Below are positions 16,492 to 22,715 of a DNA stretch of 37,884 nucleotides, one piece after another (positions within the stretch are counted from its first letter, which is position 1; the number at the start of each line of letters is the position of its first letter). Source of the stretch: Bacillota bacterium (GTDB lineage Bacteria; Bacillota_I; Bacilli_A; RF39; UBA660); NCBI GenBank assembly GCA_003524085.1, contig DOEC01000017.1:1-37884 (forward strand). The letters are read 5' to 3'. Below the pieces are notes generated by a model, which was given only the letters and a program-made list of their open reading frames with translations, was not told the origin of the DNA and ran no database searches. Made by a program: the position numbers and the translations under genes.

Positions 16492-16893
16492 ATGAAACAA
16501 GTAACAAAAGACATGATACATATTTATAGACTTAATAAACTTAAATACGATTTTGCAGGATATACTTTTAACAATAATCATGAACTGAGTTTTCATCATT
16601 TAATAATAGCAAATAGAGATGGTGGACCTTATATAGTAGATAACGGAGCCATTTTAAAACAAAGAACTAGCCACGACTACATTCATAGAATTGAACAGTT
16701 AGATCCAGAAATATTTTACTTAATTACCAGTGAAATGATTGACGAAAATATTAAAGGTTACTTAGACATTCAAAACTTAAGAAAAATAAGAATGTTATTA
16801 GAATATTTTGAAAAAGAACACTGCAGCACTAGAACTAAAAATGGAAAATTACTTATAAAAGAATCGTACATAAGAGATAGAATAAAACTATAA
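16492..16893 (+). CDS. Uncharacterised 133-aa protein with HNH-like histidine pattern
   Basis: ATG 16492 is chosen because AAGGAG lies at 16478-16483; the longer frame from TTG 16432 runs through the terminator and is rejected. I do not recognise the family. The central part, SFHHLIIANRDGGPYIVDNG then QRTSHDYIHRIE, has the His-His ... Asn ... His ... His order of an HNH finger without cysteines, so a small nuclease or an inactive relative is possible. The C-terminal half is helical, with ITSEMIDENIKGYLD and a basic tail. It is a single gene with its own promoter and a leader terminator, converging on sigK across a shared terminator. Confidence 0.65.
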   Translation: MKQVTKDMIHIYRLNKLKYDFAGYTFNNNHELSFHHLIIANRDGGPYIVDNGAILKQRTSHDYIHRIEQLDPEIFYLITSEMIDENIKGYLDIQNLRKIRMLLEYFEKEHCSTRTKNGKLLIKESYIRDRIKL

Positions 16894-16919
16894 AGTACGG
16901 CAATAAATGTCGTACTTTA
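16891..16919. terminator. Bidirectional terminator between the 133-aa gene and sigK
   Basis: TAAAGTACGGC (16891-16901) pairs with GTCGTACTTTA (16909-16919) with one G-U pair and a 7-nt loop. It carries both stop codons of the two convergent genes. Confidence 0.7.
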
Positions 16920-17609
16920 AATTTTGTTATTCTTTATAAATTCCCTATATAGTTTAACTAAAGCTCTTTTTTCAATTCTACTTACATAACTTCTACTGAT
17001 TTTTAAATCTTTAGCAATCTCTCTTTGTGTTTCTTCATCTTTATCAAGTAGGCCATACCTTCTTATAATAATTTCTTTTTCTCTTTTAGTTAATACACCA
17101 ATATAAGTCCTTAAAAGTTCTACATTATCTTTTAAATTAATAATCTCTGAAGAGTCAACATACTCACTTTTTAAAACTTCACCTAAAGTAATCTCATTTC
17201 CATCTTTATCATATCCGATACTATCATCTAAACTTAAATTATTCATGTTCTTTTTATTTTGTCTTATATACATGAGTATCTCATTCTCTATACATTTAGC
17301 AGCATAAGTAATTAACTTAACTGGCTTTTCTGGATTATACGTGTCAATTCCTTTAATGAGCCCAATTGTGCCTATACTAATTAAATCGTCTGGGTTCTCG
17401 TTAAAGTTTTCATACTTCTTAACAATATGTGCAACAAGTCTTAAGTTGTGTTCAACGAGCATATTTCTAGCTTCCTTGTCTCCATTTATAGCTAAATAAA
17501 TATACCTTTCTTCCTCTTCTGTACTAAGTGGGTCTGGAAAAACATTAATGCTATAGCTTGTTGTAAGAAACCTTATTTTTTTTAAAAATTTCAATAATAA
17601 ATCTATCAT
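16917..17609 (-). CDS. sigK: Sporulation-type sigma factor SigK, with N-terminal pro-sequence
   Basis: 230 residues, full SigK length and not interrupted. Region 2 reads ARNMLVEHNLRLVAHIVKKY, then DLISIGTIGLIKGIDTYNP and TYAAKCIENEILMYIR; region 4 reads LTKREKEIIIRRYGL, then TQREIAKDLKISRSYVSRIE and KRAL. This matches Bacillus SigK block for block and better than SigE, SigF or SigA. The N-terminus keeps a hydrophobic/basic pro-like segment, with SYSINVFPDPLS where Bacillus has SYVKNNAFPQPLS; in Bacillus, SpoIVFB cuts after that Tyr. SigK drives late mother-cell genes (coat, lysis) in spore formers. No other sporulation gene is in view. The ATG at 17609 lacks a clear ribosome site. Divergent from the HExxH gene at 17702. 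Confidence 0.88.
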   Translation of the reverse strand: MIDLLLKFLKKIRFLTTSYSINVFPDPLSTEEEERYIYLAINGDKEARNMLVEHNLRLVAHIVKKYENFNENPDDLISIGTIGLIKGIDTYNPEKPVKLITYAAKCIENEILMYIRQNKKNMNNLSLDDSIGYDKDGNEITLGEVLKSEYVDSSEIINLKDNVELLRTYIGVLTKREKEIIIRRYGLLDKDEETQREIAKDLKISRSYVSRIEKRALVKLYREFIKNNKI

Positions 17610-17645
17610 ACTAAAATATATGAAAAAACAAATAATTAATTACAC

Positions 17646-17683
17646 TTGATTTTATCATTCTTTTGTAGTACAATATATTGTAC
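17646..17683 (+). promoter_or_regulatory. Promoter with 16-bp palindrome over the -10 (HExxH gene A)
   Basis: -35 TTGATT (17646-17651), 17-bp spacer, -10 TACAAT (17669-17674). The perfect palindrome GTACAATATATTGTAC (17668-17683) covers the -10 and the start of transcription, a likely repressor site. It also lies in the divergent upstream region of sigK. Confidence 0.6.
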
Positions 17684-17701
17684 AGAAAAAGGGGTTTGTA
17701 T

Positions 17702-18511
17702 ATGTTTAGCAATAACATTAAAAATTATATATTAAATAATATTAATGAAAGAGATTTTTTTGATAATAAGTTTTTAAATTTATTTAGATTAGAATTATAT
17801 AAAGATGAACCAGATATTAAATATTCTTTTGGTTCGATTTATTCTGGAGATAAATATACTTATTCTTGGTATGACGATAAACAAATATATATATCTAGGA
17901 AAACGATTAACAAATACATAAAAGATTATAAAATAAAATATCCTAAAGGAATAATTGACAGTTATTTTTTTAGAAATATGTGCTTATTAGAATGCCTGAT
18001 ACATGAAATTATACACGCTTATCAGTTTATGTGGTGTTTTACAAGTGAAGGCTTAATATGTGATGTGTTAAAAGACGGGGATAAAGTATTTGAAGAAATC
18101 GTTAAACTTCCTTTAATAAATAATTTACTTACAAAGTTATTTTATGAAACATATCATGATATTTTCCCATTTGAAATACACGCGGATAATTATGCTTCAC
18201 TATTTTTATTAGATGTATATGATAGTGCACAAAACAAAAGCGAGTTTCCATTTTTTAAATTATCTAAAGCCAAAAGCATATTGGGACAATACACTTACAA
18301 AAATGGTGTGTTAGTTAGTCCTTTATACAAATTTTATAAAAAAGCTCATATAACAAGCAAGTTTAAAGAGTATAACTTTGATACTTTACCAAATATTGAT
18401 AGGCTTATGATAGGAGAGTTATCTGATATTTCTAAAATTAACGAAGAGATAAATAAACTTATGAGTACTGTTAACCATGACTATTCTAGACTTATAAAGA
18501 TAAGGACTTAA
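17702..18511 (+). CDS. HExxH putative zinc metallopeptidase, paralog A
   Basis: 269 residues from ATG 17702, preceded by AAAAAGGGG; the in-frame TTG at 17678 lies within the promoter palindrome and is rejected. LIHEIIHAYQF carries the zinc motif HExxH at residues 101-105; a likely third ligand is Glu158 in FPFEIHADNYA, about 53 residues later, as in gluzincin-like folds. No signal peptide or membrane segment is apparent, so it is probably cytoplasmic. The C-terminus has NIDRLMIGELSD. The next gene has the same length, the same HExxHxYQF and FPxExxAD motifs and the same DRLxIG tail, so the two are tandem paralogs. I do not recognise the family; ImmA/IrrE-type regulator proteases share the HExxH plus late-Glu idea but not the rest. 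It has its own promoter. Confidence 0.7.
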   Translation: MFSNNIKNYILNNINERDFFDNKFLNLFRLELYKDEPDIKYSFGSIYSGDKYTYSWYDDKQIYISRKTINKYIKDYKIKYPKGIIDSYFFRNMCLLECLIHEIIHAYQFMWCFTSEGLICDVLKDGDKVFEEIVKLPLINNLLTKLFYETYHDIFPFEIHADNYASLFLLDVYDSAQNKSEFPFFKLSKAKSILGQYTYKNGVLVSPLYKFYKKAHITSKFKEYNFDTLPNIDRLMIGELSDISKINEEINKLMSTVNHDYSRLIKIRT

Positions 18512-18526
18512 GGTCTCTTTTATTAT

Positions 18527-18555
18527 TTGACAAAAAGTGCATTTTATGGTACAAT
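18527..18555 (+). promoter_or_regulatory. Strong promoter of HExxH paralog B
   Basis: -35 TTGACA (18527-18532) is perfect, the spacer is 17 bp and the -10 is TACAAT (18550-18555). ATG 18580 follows GAGGGGGG. Confidence 0.75.
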
Positions 18556-18579
18556 TAATTTAGTTGAGGGGGGACGTAT

Positions 18580-19413
18580 ATGTTAGATAAAGAAGTGTTA
18601 GAGTTATTTTGTGAGCAAATGAATAATGCCAGCATCTTTAATAGAGCATTCATAGAAAAACTAACAAGCGTGTTAAAACAAAGTAAATACTTTGAAAATT
18701 TAAACCCTATACTATTTAAAAAAACAAACCTTTTAACTGAAGCTGACACCTTTGATAATGAAATATCTATACACCCAGAAATAATCAGTGTAAGTTATCA
18801 AAACTCTTTAGACAAATATGGTATTCTTAATGATACTTTATTTACAAGGAACATCTATAGAACTATTTCTCTACTACATGAACTTACTCATGTATATCAG
18901 TTTAACTTAGAAATGAACGAAATTAAAAAAGTATATCTAGAGTGTCTAAAAGTAAAAGAAGGATACGTTTTAATGAACAACAATATAGATAAATTAATAG
19001 TCAAACTTCTTAACAAGCTAAATCTAAAAACACAAAGTGAATTATACGTAGCTTTAAAGTCTTACAGTTTATACATGAAAAATCATGATATGTTTCCAAT
19101 TGAAAAAATGGCAGATGGGTATGCTTATAAATATTTGATAGAAATATATCACATGCTAGGAAAGGAATACTTTAAAGATTTTGATAGTTTCTTAGACACA
19201 ATGATTTATCATATTATAAAAGATTACTACCAGGAAGGTGATTTAGTTAGTACACCATATAATAGATTTTTAACTTTAATTAAAAGACATGGATACACTT
19301 TTAAAGACATAAATATACAAAACATAAATGCATACGATAGACTACTTATTGGAATGGAAGAAGATAAAAATACTATAAATAATGTAATAAATACTAAAAT
19401 ATTAAGGAAATAA
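18580..19413 (+). CDS. HExxH putative zinc metallopeptidase, paralog B
   Basis: 277 residues. LLHELTHVYQF has HExxH at residues 100-104; the candidate third ligand is Glu175 in MFPIEKMADGYAYKYL, about 70 residues on. The insert between the two motifs is longer than in paralog A and holds a Lys/Leu-rich helix (NNNIDKLIVKLLNKLNLK). The tail AYDRLLIGMEED mirrors DRLMIGELSD of paralog A. Sequence outside the motifs has diverged strongly, so the duplication is old or the pair was acquired together. Separate promoters suggest independent control. Substrate unknown; both catalytic motifs look intact. Confidence 0.7.
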   Translation: MLDKEVLELFCEQMNNASIFNRAFIEKLTSVLKQSKYFENLNPILFKKTNLLTEADTFDNEISIHPEIISVSYQNSLDKYGILNDTLFTRNIYRTISLLHELTHVYQFNLEMNEIKKVYLECLKVKEGYVLMNNNIDKLIVKLLNKLNLKTQSELYVALKSYSLYMKNHDMFPIEKMADGYAYKYLIEIYHMLGKEYFKDFDSFLDTMIYHIIKDYYQEGDLVSTPYNRFLTLIKRHGYTFKDINIQNINAYDRLLIGMEEDKNTINNVINTKILRK

Positions 19414-19425
19414 GAGTAAAAAGTC

Positions 19426-19454
19426 TTGTAAAGAGTGTAAATATTTGTTATAAT
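19426..19454 (+). promoter_or_regulatory. Promoter of rpmG-efp
   Basis: -35 TTGTAA (19426-19431), 17-bp spacer, perfect -10 TATAAT (19449-19454). Confidence 0.7.
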
Positions 19455-19484
19455 TTTTAATGTAAAAAAAAGGAGGCAAGAAGA

Positions 19485-19655
19485 ATGGCAAAGAAAGAAA
19501 ATAGAGAAGGAGTAGCTCTTCAATGTACAGAATGTAAAGAAATTAACTATTTAACAAGTAAAAATAAGAAAAATACTGAAGGAAAACTTGAGATAAAGAA
19601 GTTTTGTCCAAGATGTAATAAAACAACTTCCCACAAAGAAAGAAAGGCTAGTTAA
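19485..19655 (+). CDS. rpmG: 50S ribosomal protein bL33
   Basis: A 56-residue protein starting MAKKENREGVALQCTECK and ending in SHKERKAS. It has the two zinc-binding pairs CTEC and CPRC of the zinc-containing form of bL33, the NYLTSKNKKNT segment and a basic tail. AGGAGG lies at 19472-19477 before ATG 19485. efp begins two bases after the stop, so the two form one unit. An alternative zinc-free copy may exist elsewhere, as in other Firmicutes. Confidence 0.93.
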   Translation: MAKKENREGVALQCTECKEINYLTSKNKKNTEGKLEIKKFCPRCNKTTSHKERKAS

Positions 19656-19657
19656 TT

Positions 19658-20215
19658 ATGTTTAATGTAAATGATATTAAAAATGGAATGACTATTAGTT
19701 ATGAAGGTAATATATATCAAGTAGTTGAGTTCCAACATGTAAAACCTGGTAAAGGTAGTGCATTTGTTAAGACTAAATTAAAAAATTTAAGAACACAAAC
19801 TACACAAGAAATTACTTTCAACGCTGGTATTAAACTTGAAAAAGCAAATGTTGTAAAAAATGATTTAAGTTATTTATATAGTCAAGGAGACTCTTATGTA
19901 TTTATGGATAATAATACTTATGATCAAATAGAAATAAATAAGAGCAAACTAGGCGATAATGCTAAATTCTTAAAAGAAGGATTAGTAGTTAATGTAATGA
20001 ATTACAATGGAGAAATTGTAGGAGTAACTTTCCCAGATAAAATTAGCTATAAAGTTGTTGAAACTGAACAAGCAGTTAAAGGAAACACTACAAGTGGAGC
20101 TCAAAAAGATGCTACATTAGAAACAGGATATACTGTTAAAGTTCCTTTATTCATTGAAGCTGGAGAAGAAATAATTATTACTACTAGTGATGGTAAATAT
20201 TCAAGTAGAGCATAA
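19658..20215 (+). CDS. efp: Elongation factor P
   Basis: 185 residues, standard length, three beta-barrel domains. EF-P binds between the P and E sites and rescues ribosomes stalled on polyproline. The modification-loop sequence KPGKGSAFVKTKL places the conserved lysine at position 32, the site modified with 5-aminopentanol in Bacillus. The C-terminal domain has TLETGYTVKVPLFIEAGEEI, then TSDGKYSSRA. It lies two bases after rpmG and depends on the rpmG promoter; its own ribosome site is weak (GAAAGG inside the end of rpmG), which suggests translational coupling. Confidence 0.96.
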   Translation: MFNVNDIKNGMTISYEGNIYQVVEFQHVKPGKGSAFVKTKLKNLRTQTTQEITFNAGIKLEKANVVKNDLSYLYSQGDSYVFMDNNTYDQIEINKSKLGDNAKFLKEGLVVNVMNYNGEIVGVTFPDKISYKVVETEQAVKGNTTSGAQKDATLETGYTVKVPLFIEAGEEIIITTSDGKYSSRA

Positions 20216-20229
20216 AAGCTCTTTTTTTT
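20207..20229 (+). terminator. efp terminator
   Basis: AGAGC (20207-20211) and GCTCT (20218-20222) form a short stem followed by a run of eight T; it overlaps the efp stop codon. Confidence 0.65.
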
Positions 20230-20268
20230 ATTACATAGTGAAGAATTAAAGAATCTTTATTATCAAAC

Positions 20269-20299
20269 AAAAAGAGAAAAACTAAAATTTTCTCTTTTT
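20269..20299. terminator. Bidirectional terminator between efp and the 47-aa gene
   Basis: AAAAAGAGAAAA (20269-20280) pairs perfectly with TTTTCTCTTTTT (20288-20299) around a 7-nt loop. It has T-tracts on both strands and covers the stop of the minus-strand small gene. Confidence 0.7.
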
Positions 20300-20425
20300 A
20301 AGTGTCATAGTTTCTTCTTTTTTTAGAGTTTCTTTTTCTTTATGTAGTGTATCAATTTTATTATTAACTGATAACACAAATATTAAAGCAAAAACTAAAG
20401 CAAGAAATTTCTTCTTATTATTCAT
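20282..20425 (-). CDS. Small 47-aa membrane protein
   Basis: ATG at 20425 is preceded on the minus strand by GGAGG, and a promoter lies upstream (20445-20473). The protein starts MNNKKKF, has one membrane segment (FLALVFALIFVLSV), then a highly charged Lys/Glu tail (HKEKETLKKEET) ending in KKRKF. The layout resembles FtsL/DivIC-like or phage-holin-like small bitopic proteins, but it is too short to assign. The end of the gene lies inside the bidirectional terminator. Promoter, ribosome site and terminator all agree, so I think it is a real gene. Confidence 0.55.
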   Translation of the reverse strand: MNNKKKFLALVFALIFVLSVNNKIDTLHKEKETLKKEETMTLKKRKF

Positions 20426-20444
20426 GAGTCCTCCATCTACTAAA

Positions 20445-20473
20445 ATTATAACACAAAAAAACCACTGTGTTAA
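20445..20473 (-). promoter_or_regulatory. Promoter of the 47-aa membrane-protein gene
   Basis: On the minus strand, -35 TTAACA (20468-20473), 17-bp spacer, perfect -10 TATAAT (20445-20450). It overlaps the rpmB terminator. Confidence 0.6.
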
Positions 20474-20478
20474 GTGAT
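20454..20478 (-). terminator. rpmB terminator
   Basis: On the minus strand ATCACT pairs with AGTGGT (one G-U) around TAACAC, followed by seven T. It comes directly after the rpmB stop. Confidence 0.6.
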
Positions 20479-20640
20479 TTATTTTTCTAAACTTCTGATT
20501 TCTTTTGTAGTTAATCTAACTTTTTTACCATCAATTTTAACTGTTTGTAAATTAACTTTTTGAGTCTTCTTAGTAGCCTTTAAACTGAAAGGTCTATTGT
20601 TAGCACTCATATTTTTTCTATCTGATACATTTTTTGCCAT
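20479..20640 (-). CDS. rpmB: 50S ribosomal protein bL28
   Basis: 53 residues from ATG at 20640, with GGAGGCAAGA just upstream; a longer in-frame start at 20697 is rejected because it includes the promoter and ribosome site. The pattern MAKNVSDRKNMSANNRPFSL, then KATKKTQKVNLQTVKIDGKK, is that of bL28 (GNNRSHA-like and KR.W.PNLQ-like blocks). It is shorter than usual (~60) and lacks the zinc-binding cysteines, a zinc-independent form. Single gene, own promoter and terminator, divergent from nfo. Confidence 0.92.
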   Translation of the reverse strand: MAKNVSDRKNMSANNRPFSLKATKKTQKVNLQTVKIDGKKVRLTTKEIRSLEK

Positions 20641-20668
20641 TCTTCTTGCCTCCTTAAACTTCTCTAAT

Positions 20669-20697
20669 AATTTACCACAAAATACTGGTTTAGTCAA
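20669..20697 (-). promoter_or_regulatory. Promoter of rpmB
   Basis: Minus strand: -35 TTGACT (20692-20697), 17-bp spacer, -10 TAAATT (20669-20674). Confidence 0.65.
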
Positions 20698-20736
20698 CAG
20701 ATTTTTGATATAATTACACTATTGGAGGTAAAAATT

Positions 20737-21627
20737 ATGTTATATATTGGAAGTCATACAAGTTATTTAAAGGATAAGGGGCTATTGGGGGTAGTTAATG
20801 AAAGCATTAGTTATGGTGCTAATATATTTATGTTTTATACAGGAAGTAACCAAAGTACACTAAGGTTTCCTATTGATAAAGAACTTACTAGAAAGGCACA
20901 CGAAAAAATGCTAGAATATAATCTAGATAAAACAAAATGTATTGTACACGCTCCGTTCATAATAAATCTTGCTAATAATAGTAGTGAAGAAAAGTATGAG
21001 TTTTACATTAATTTCTTAAGACAAGAACTAAATAGGTGTATAGAACTTGATATAAGAAATATTGTTCTTCACCCAGGAAGTTATACTACTCTTGATAGAG
21101 AAACTGGAATTAAAAATATTGCTAATGGTTTAAATATAGCACTAAAAGATATTGAGGGGGTTAACTTACTATTAGAGTTTATGAGTGGAAAAGGTACAGA
21201 AGTAGGTACAAGTATAAGTGACTTAAAAGGTATATTTGATTTATTAGATGAAAACATTAAAGAAAAAGTTTTTGTTTGTTTAGACACATGTCACATGAAC
21301 GATGCAGGTATTGATATAAGTAAGTTTGATGAGTTTTTGGATGTTTTTGATAAGACTATTGGAATTGATAAAATTAAATGCATTCATGTAAATGATAGCA
21401 TGAACCCAATTGGAAGTCATAAAGATAGGCATGCTAACTTAGGCTATGGCACTATTGGATTTGAAAATTTAATAAATGTAATTTATAACAAGAGACTAGA
21501 TGATATTCCTAAAATACTCGAGACCCCTTGGATAAATAGAAATGAAAAAGATGCATATGCACCTTACAAGTATGAAATAGAAATGATTAGAAATAAAGAG
21601 TTTAAAGACTACATTAATACTAAATAA
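20737..21627 (+). CDS. nfo: Deoxyribonuclease IV (AP endonuclease)
   Basis: 296 residues from ATG 20737, which has GGAGG at 20725-20729. A TIM-barrel enzyme with a three-zinc site that cuts 5' to abasic sites in base-excision repair. Diagnostic motifs: GSHTSY at the N-terminus, IVHAPFIINLAN, NIVLHPGSY, LLLEFMSGKG, CLDTCHMNDAG and HVNDSMNPIGSHKDRH, then GYGTIG, then ETPW. All metal-binding His, Glu and Asp positions of the family appear to be kept. Its 3' end overlaps the convergent DUF2624-like gene by 8 bp; in Bacillus subtilis nfo (yqfS) is also next to yqfT, a DUF2624 gene. Confidence 0.96.
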   Translation: MLYIGSHTSYLKDKGLLGVVNESISYGANIFMFYTGSNQSTLRFPIDKELTRKAHEKMLEYNLDKTKCIVHAPFIINLANNSSEEKYEFYINFLRQELNRCIELDIRNIVLHPGSYTTLDRETGIKNIANGLNIALKDIEGVNLLLEFMSGKGTEVGTSISDLKGIFDLLDENIKEKVFVCLDTCHMNDAGIDISKFDEFLDVFDKTIGIDKIKCIHVNDSMNPIGSHKDRHANLGYGTIGFENLINVIYNKRLDDIPKILETPWINRNEKDAYAPYKYEIEMIRNKEFKDYINTK

Positions 21628-21868
21628 ATTTAGAGTATTTTTCTAATAATTCATTTAGTTTAAGGTATACTCTTTCACTAAACGCTCCTTTTTTACTTTC
21701 TAACACTTCTTTAGCGTGCCCATTAAGTATGTAGTCAATATTTTCTTTAACAGTACTTACAAATATATCTGCCTCATTAGTAGTTATTTGAACTCCTTCT
21801 TTAATCCCGTACCTAATTACATCTTCACTAGTTAATTTTAAAGCGTATTGCTTTACTAAATTCTTCAA
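21620..21868 (-). CDS. DUF2624-like protein (YqfT-like)
   Basis: 82 residues, starting at TTG 21868 with AGGTGAT a few bases upstream; no ATG fits. The pattern (ALKLTSEDVIRYGIKEGVQI, then TTNEADIFVSTVKENIDYIL, ending in a Lys/Leu helix) agrees with DUF2624, a short helical family, and the location next to nfo is the same as yqfT in Bacillus. Here the gene is inverted relative to nfo and overlaps its tail by 8 bp. Function unknown. Confidence 0.6.
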   Translation of the reverse strand: MKNLVKQYALKLTSEDVIRYGIKEGVQITTNEADIFVSTVKENIDYILNGHAKEVLESKKGAFSERVYLKLNELLEKYSKFI

Positions 21869-21920
21869 AATATCACCTATATAAAAGTATGTATAATTTT
21901 TAAAATTATGAGTAGAATAT

Positions 21921-21983
21921 TAATGGTAAGGAGATATCTTTACCATAGTTAGATTATAATCGGGAGATTAATGTAGTAGTCTA
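21921..21983. other. Structured intergenic segment, possible small RNA or leader
   Basis: It contains ATGGTAA pairing with TTACCAT (10-nt loop), then GTTAGA pairing with TCTAAC, which encloses an inner TAATC/GATTA stem with loop GGGA. A strong terminator hairpin follows (21986-22019) in plus-strand reading. A TATAAT-like box lies at about 21890-21895. Read on the minus strand it would be an upstream leader for the DUF2624-like gene. Orientation is undecided and no known RNA family is recognised. Confidence 0.35.
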
Positions 21984-21985
21984 AC

Positions 21986-22019
21986 AAAAAGCTTAAGAAA
22001 ATCACTTCTTAAGCTTTTT
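21986..22019. terminator. Strong bidirectional terminator hairpin
   Basis: AAAAAGCTTAAGAA (21986-21999) pairs perfectly with TTCTTAAGCTTTTT (22006-22019) around AATCAC. It covers the end of the minus-strand 145-aa gene and has T-runs in both directions. Confidence 0.8.
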
Positions 22020-22439
22020 TGTATACGTTTTATAGTTAGTTACAGTTTGAAATTTAAAATATCTTGATTTGATATTATCTATTTTGTTTTCATTTAAATT
22101 CCATAGTAGCACTTTGTAATTTATTTTATCATATTTATCATATAAATCATAACTTGCTAGAATATTCCCGCAGATATTGTTAAATATTTCTGCTATATCT
22201 GATTCTACAAATGGGTCAAAATATAAAACTAACCCATCACTTATATTAACTCCCACATAAGTATTATTGTATTTAAAACTAAAATAACTCGCTGTGTGGT
22301 ATTCATTAACTATAATATTATTTAAATTACTTTTTAAATAATCTATTAAATCATTAATAAAGATTTCACTTTTTAAAACGTTATTATCTATATAAAGATA
22401 CTTATATTCTAAAGATAATTCTAATAGTTTTCTGTCCAT
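22002..22439 (-). CDS. Uncharacterised 145-aa protein
   Basis: ATG at 22439 has AAGGTGAT upstream. I do not recognise it. It is acidic and Asn/Tyr-rich, with no membrane segment or signal peptide. An N-terminal helical part (LLELSLEYKYLYIDNNVLKS) is followed by alternating beta-type stretches (TASYFSFKYNNTYVGVNISD, LVLYFDPF) and a Lys-rich tail. Its last codons form part of the terminator hairpin. It lies downstream of tRNA-Ser on the same strand and may be read through from it, though it has its own ribosome site. Confidence 0.65.
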   Translation of the reverse strand: MDRKLLELSLEYKYLYIDNNVLKSEIFINDLIDYLKSNLNNIIVNEYHTASYFSFKYNNTYVGVNISDGLVLYFDPFVESDIAEIFNNICGNILASYDLYDKYDKINYKVLLWNLNENKIDNIKSRYFKFQTVTNYKTYTKKLKK

Positions 22440-22505
22440 TTTATCACCTTATAAATTATATGAATATAAATAAAAAAAGTTCCATACGGAACCTTAATTT
22501 CTTAA

Positions 22506-22596
22506 TGGCGGAGTGAGAGAGATTTGAACTCTCGCGCCAGTTTCCCGACCTACACCCTTAGCAGGGGCGCCTCTTCAGCCTCTTGAGTATCACTCC
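22506..22596 (-). tRNA. tRNA-Ser (anticodon GCU)
   Basis: A 91-base class II tRNA with CCA encoded. Acceptor GGAGTGA pairs with TCACTCC, the discriminator is G, and the T-arm contains GTTCAAATC. The anticodon loop CTGCTAA has GCT as anticodon (22560-22562 on the plus strand), which reads AGC/AGU. The long variable arm is as expected for Ser. AGT is the favoured Ser codon of this genome by eye, so this is a heavily used tRNA. Confidence 0.95.
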
Positions 22597-22617
22597 ATTA
22601 ATTTCGCTGACTACTAA

Positions 22618-22646
22618 ATCATACCTTATTTTTTTATGAATGTCAA
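22618..22646 (-). promoter_or_regulatory. Promoter of tRNA-Ser
   Basis: Minus strand: perfect -35 TTGACA (22641-22646), 17-bp spacer, -10 TATGAT (22618-22623). Confidence 0.75.
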
Positions 22647-22686
22647 GAGTTTCTATAAAAATTCTCTTTAAAAAAATTGGTAATTA

Positions 22687-22695
22687 TGATATACT
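22687..22695 (+). promoter_or_regulatory. Extended -10 promoter of lepA
   Basis: TGATATACT is an extended -10 (TGn + TATACT) without a good -35 (TTTAAA 17 bp upstream). Transcription would start near 22702, after the in-frame TTG 22677 and ATG 22686, which supports ATG 22716 as the lepA start. Confidence 0.5.
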
Positions 22696-22715
22696 TTAAA
22701 TCGGATGTGAAAGTT

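Noticed and set aside
20641..20697. Longer bL28 start at 20697
   Set aside because: The extension contains the ribosome site and the -10 and -35 of rpmB; ATG 20640 gives the true bL28 N-terminus.
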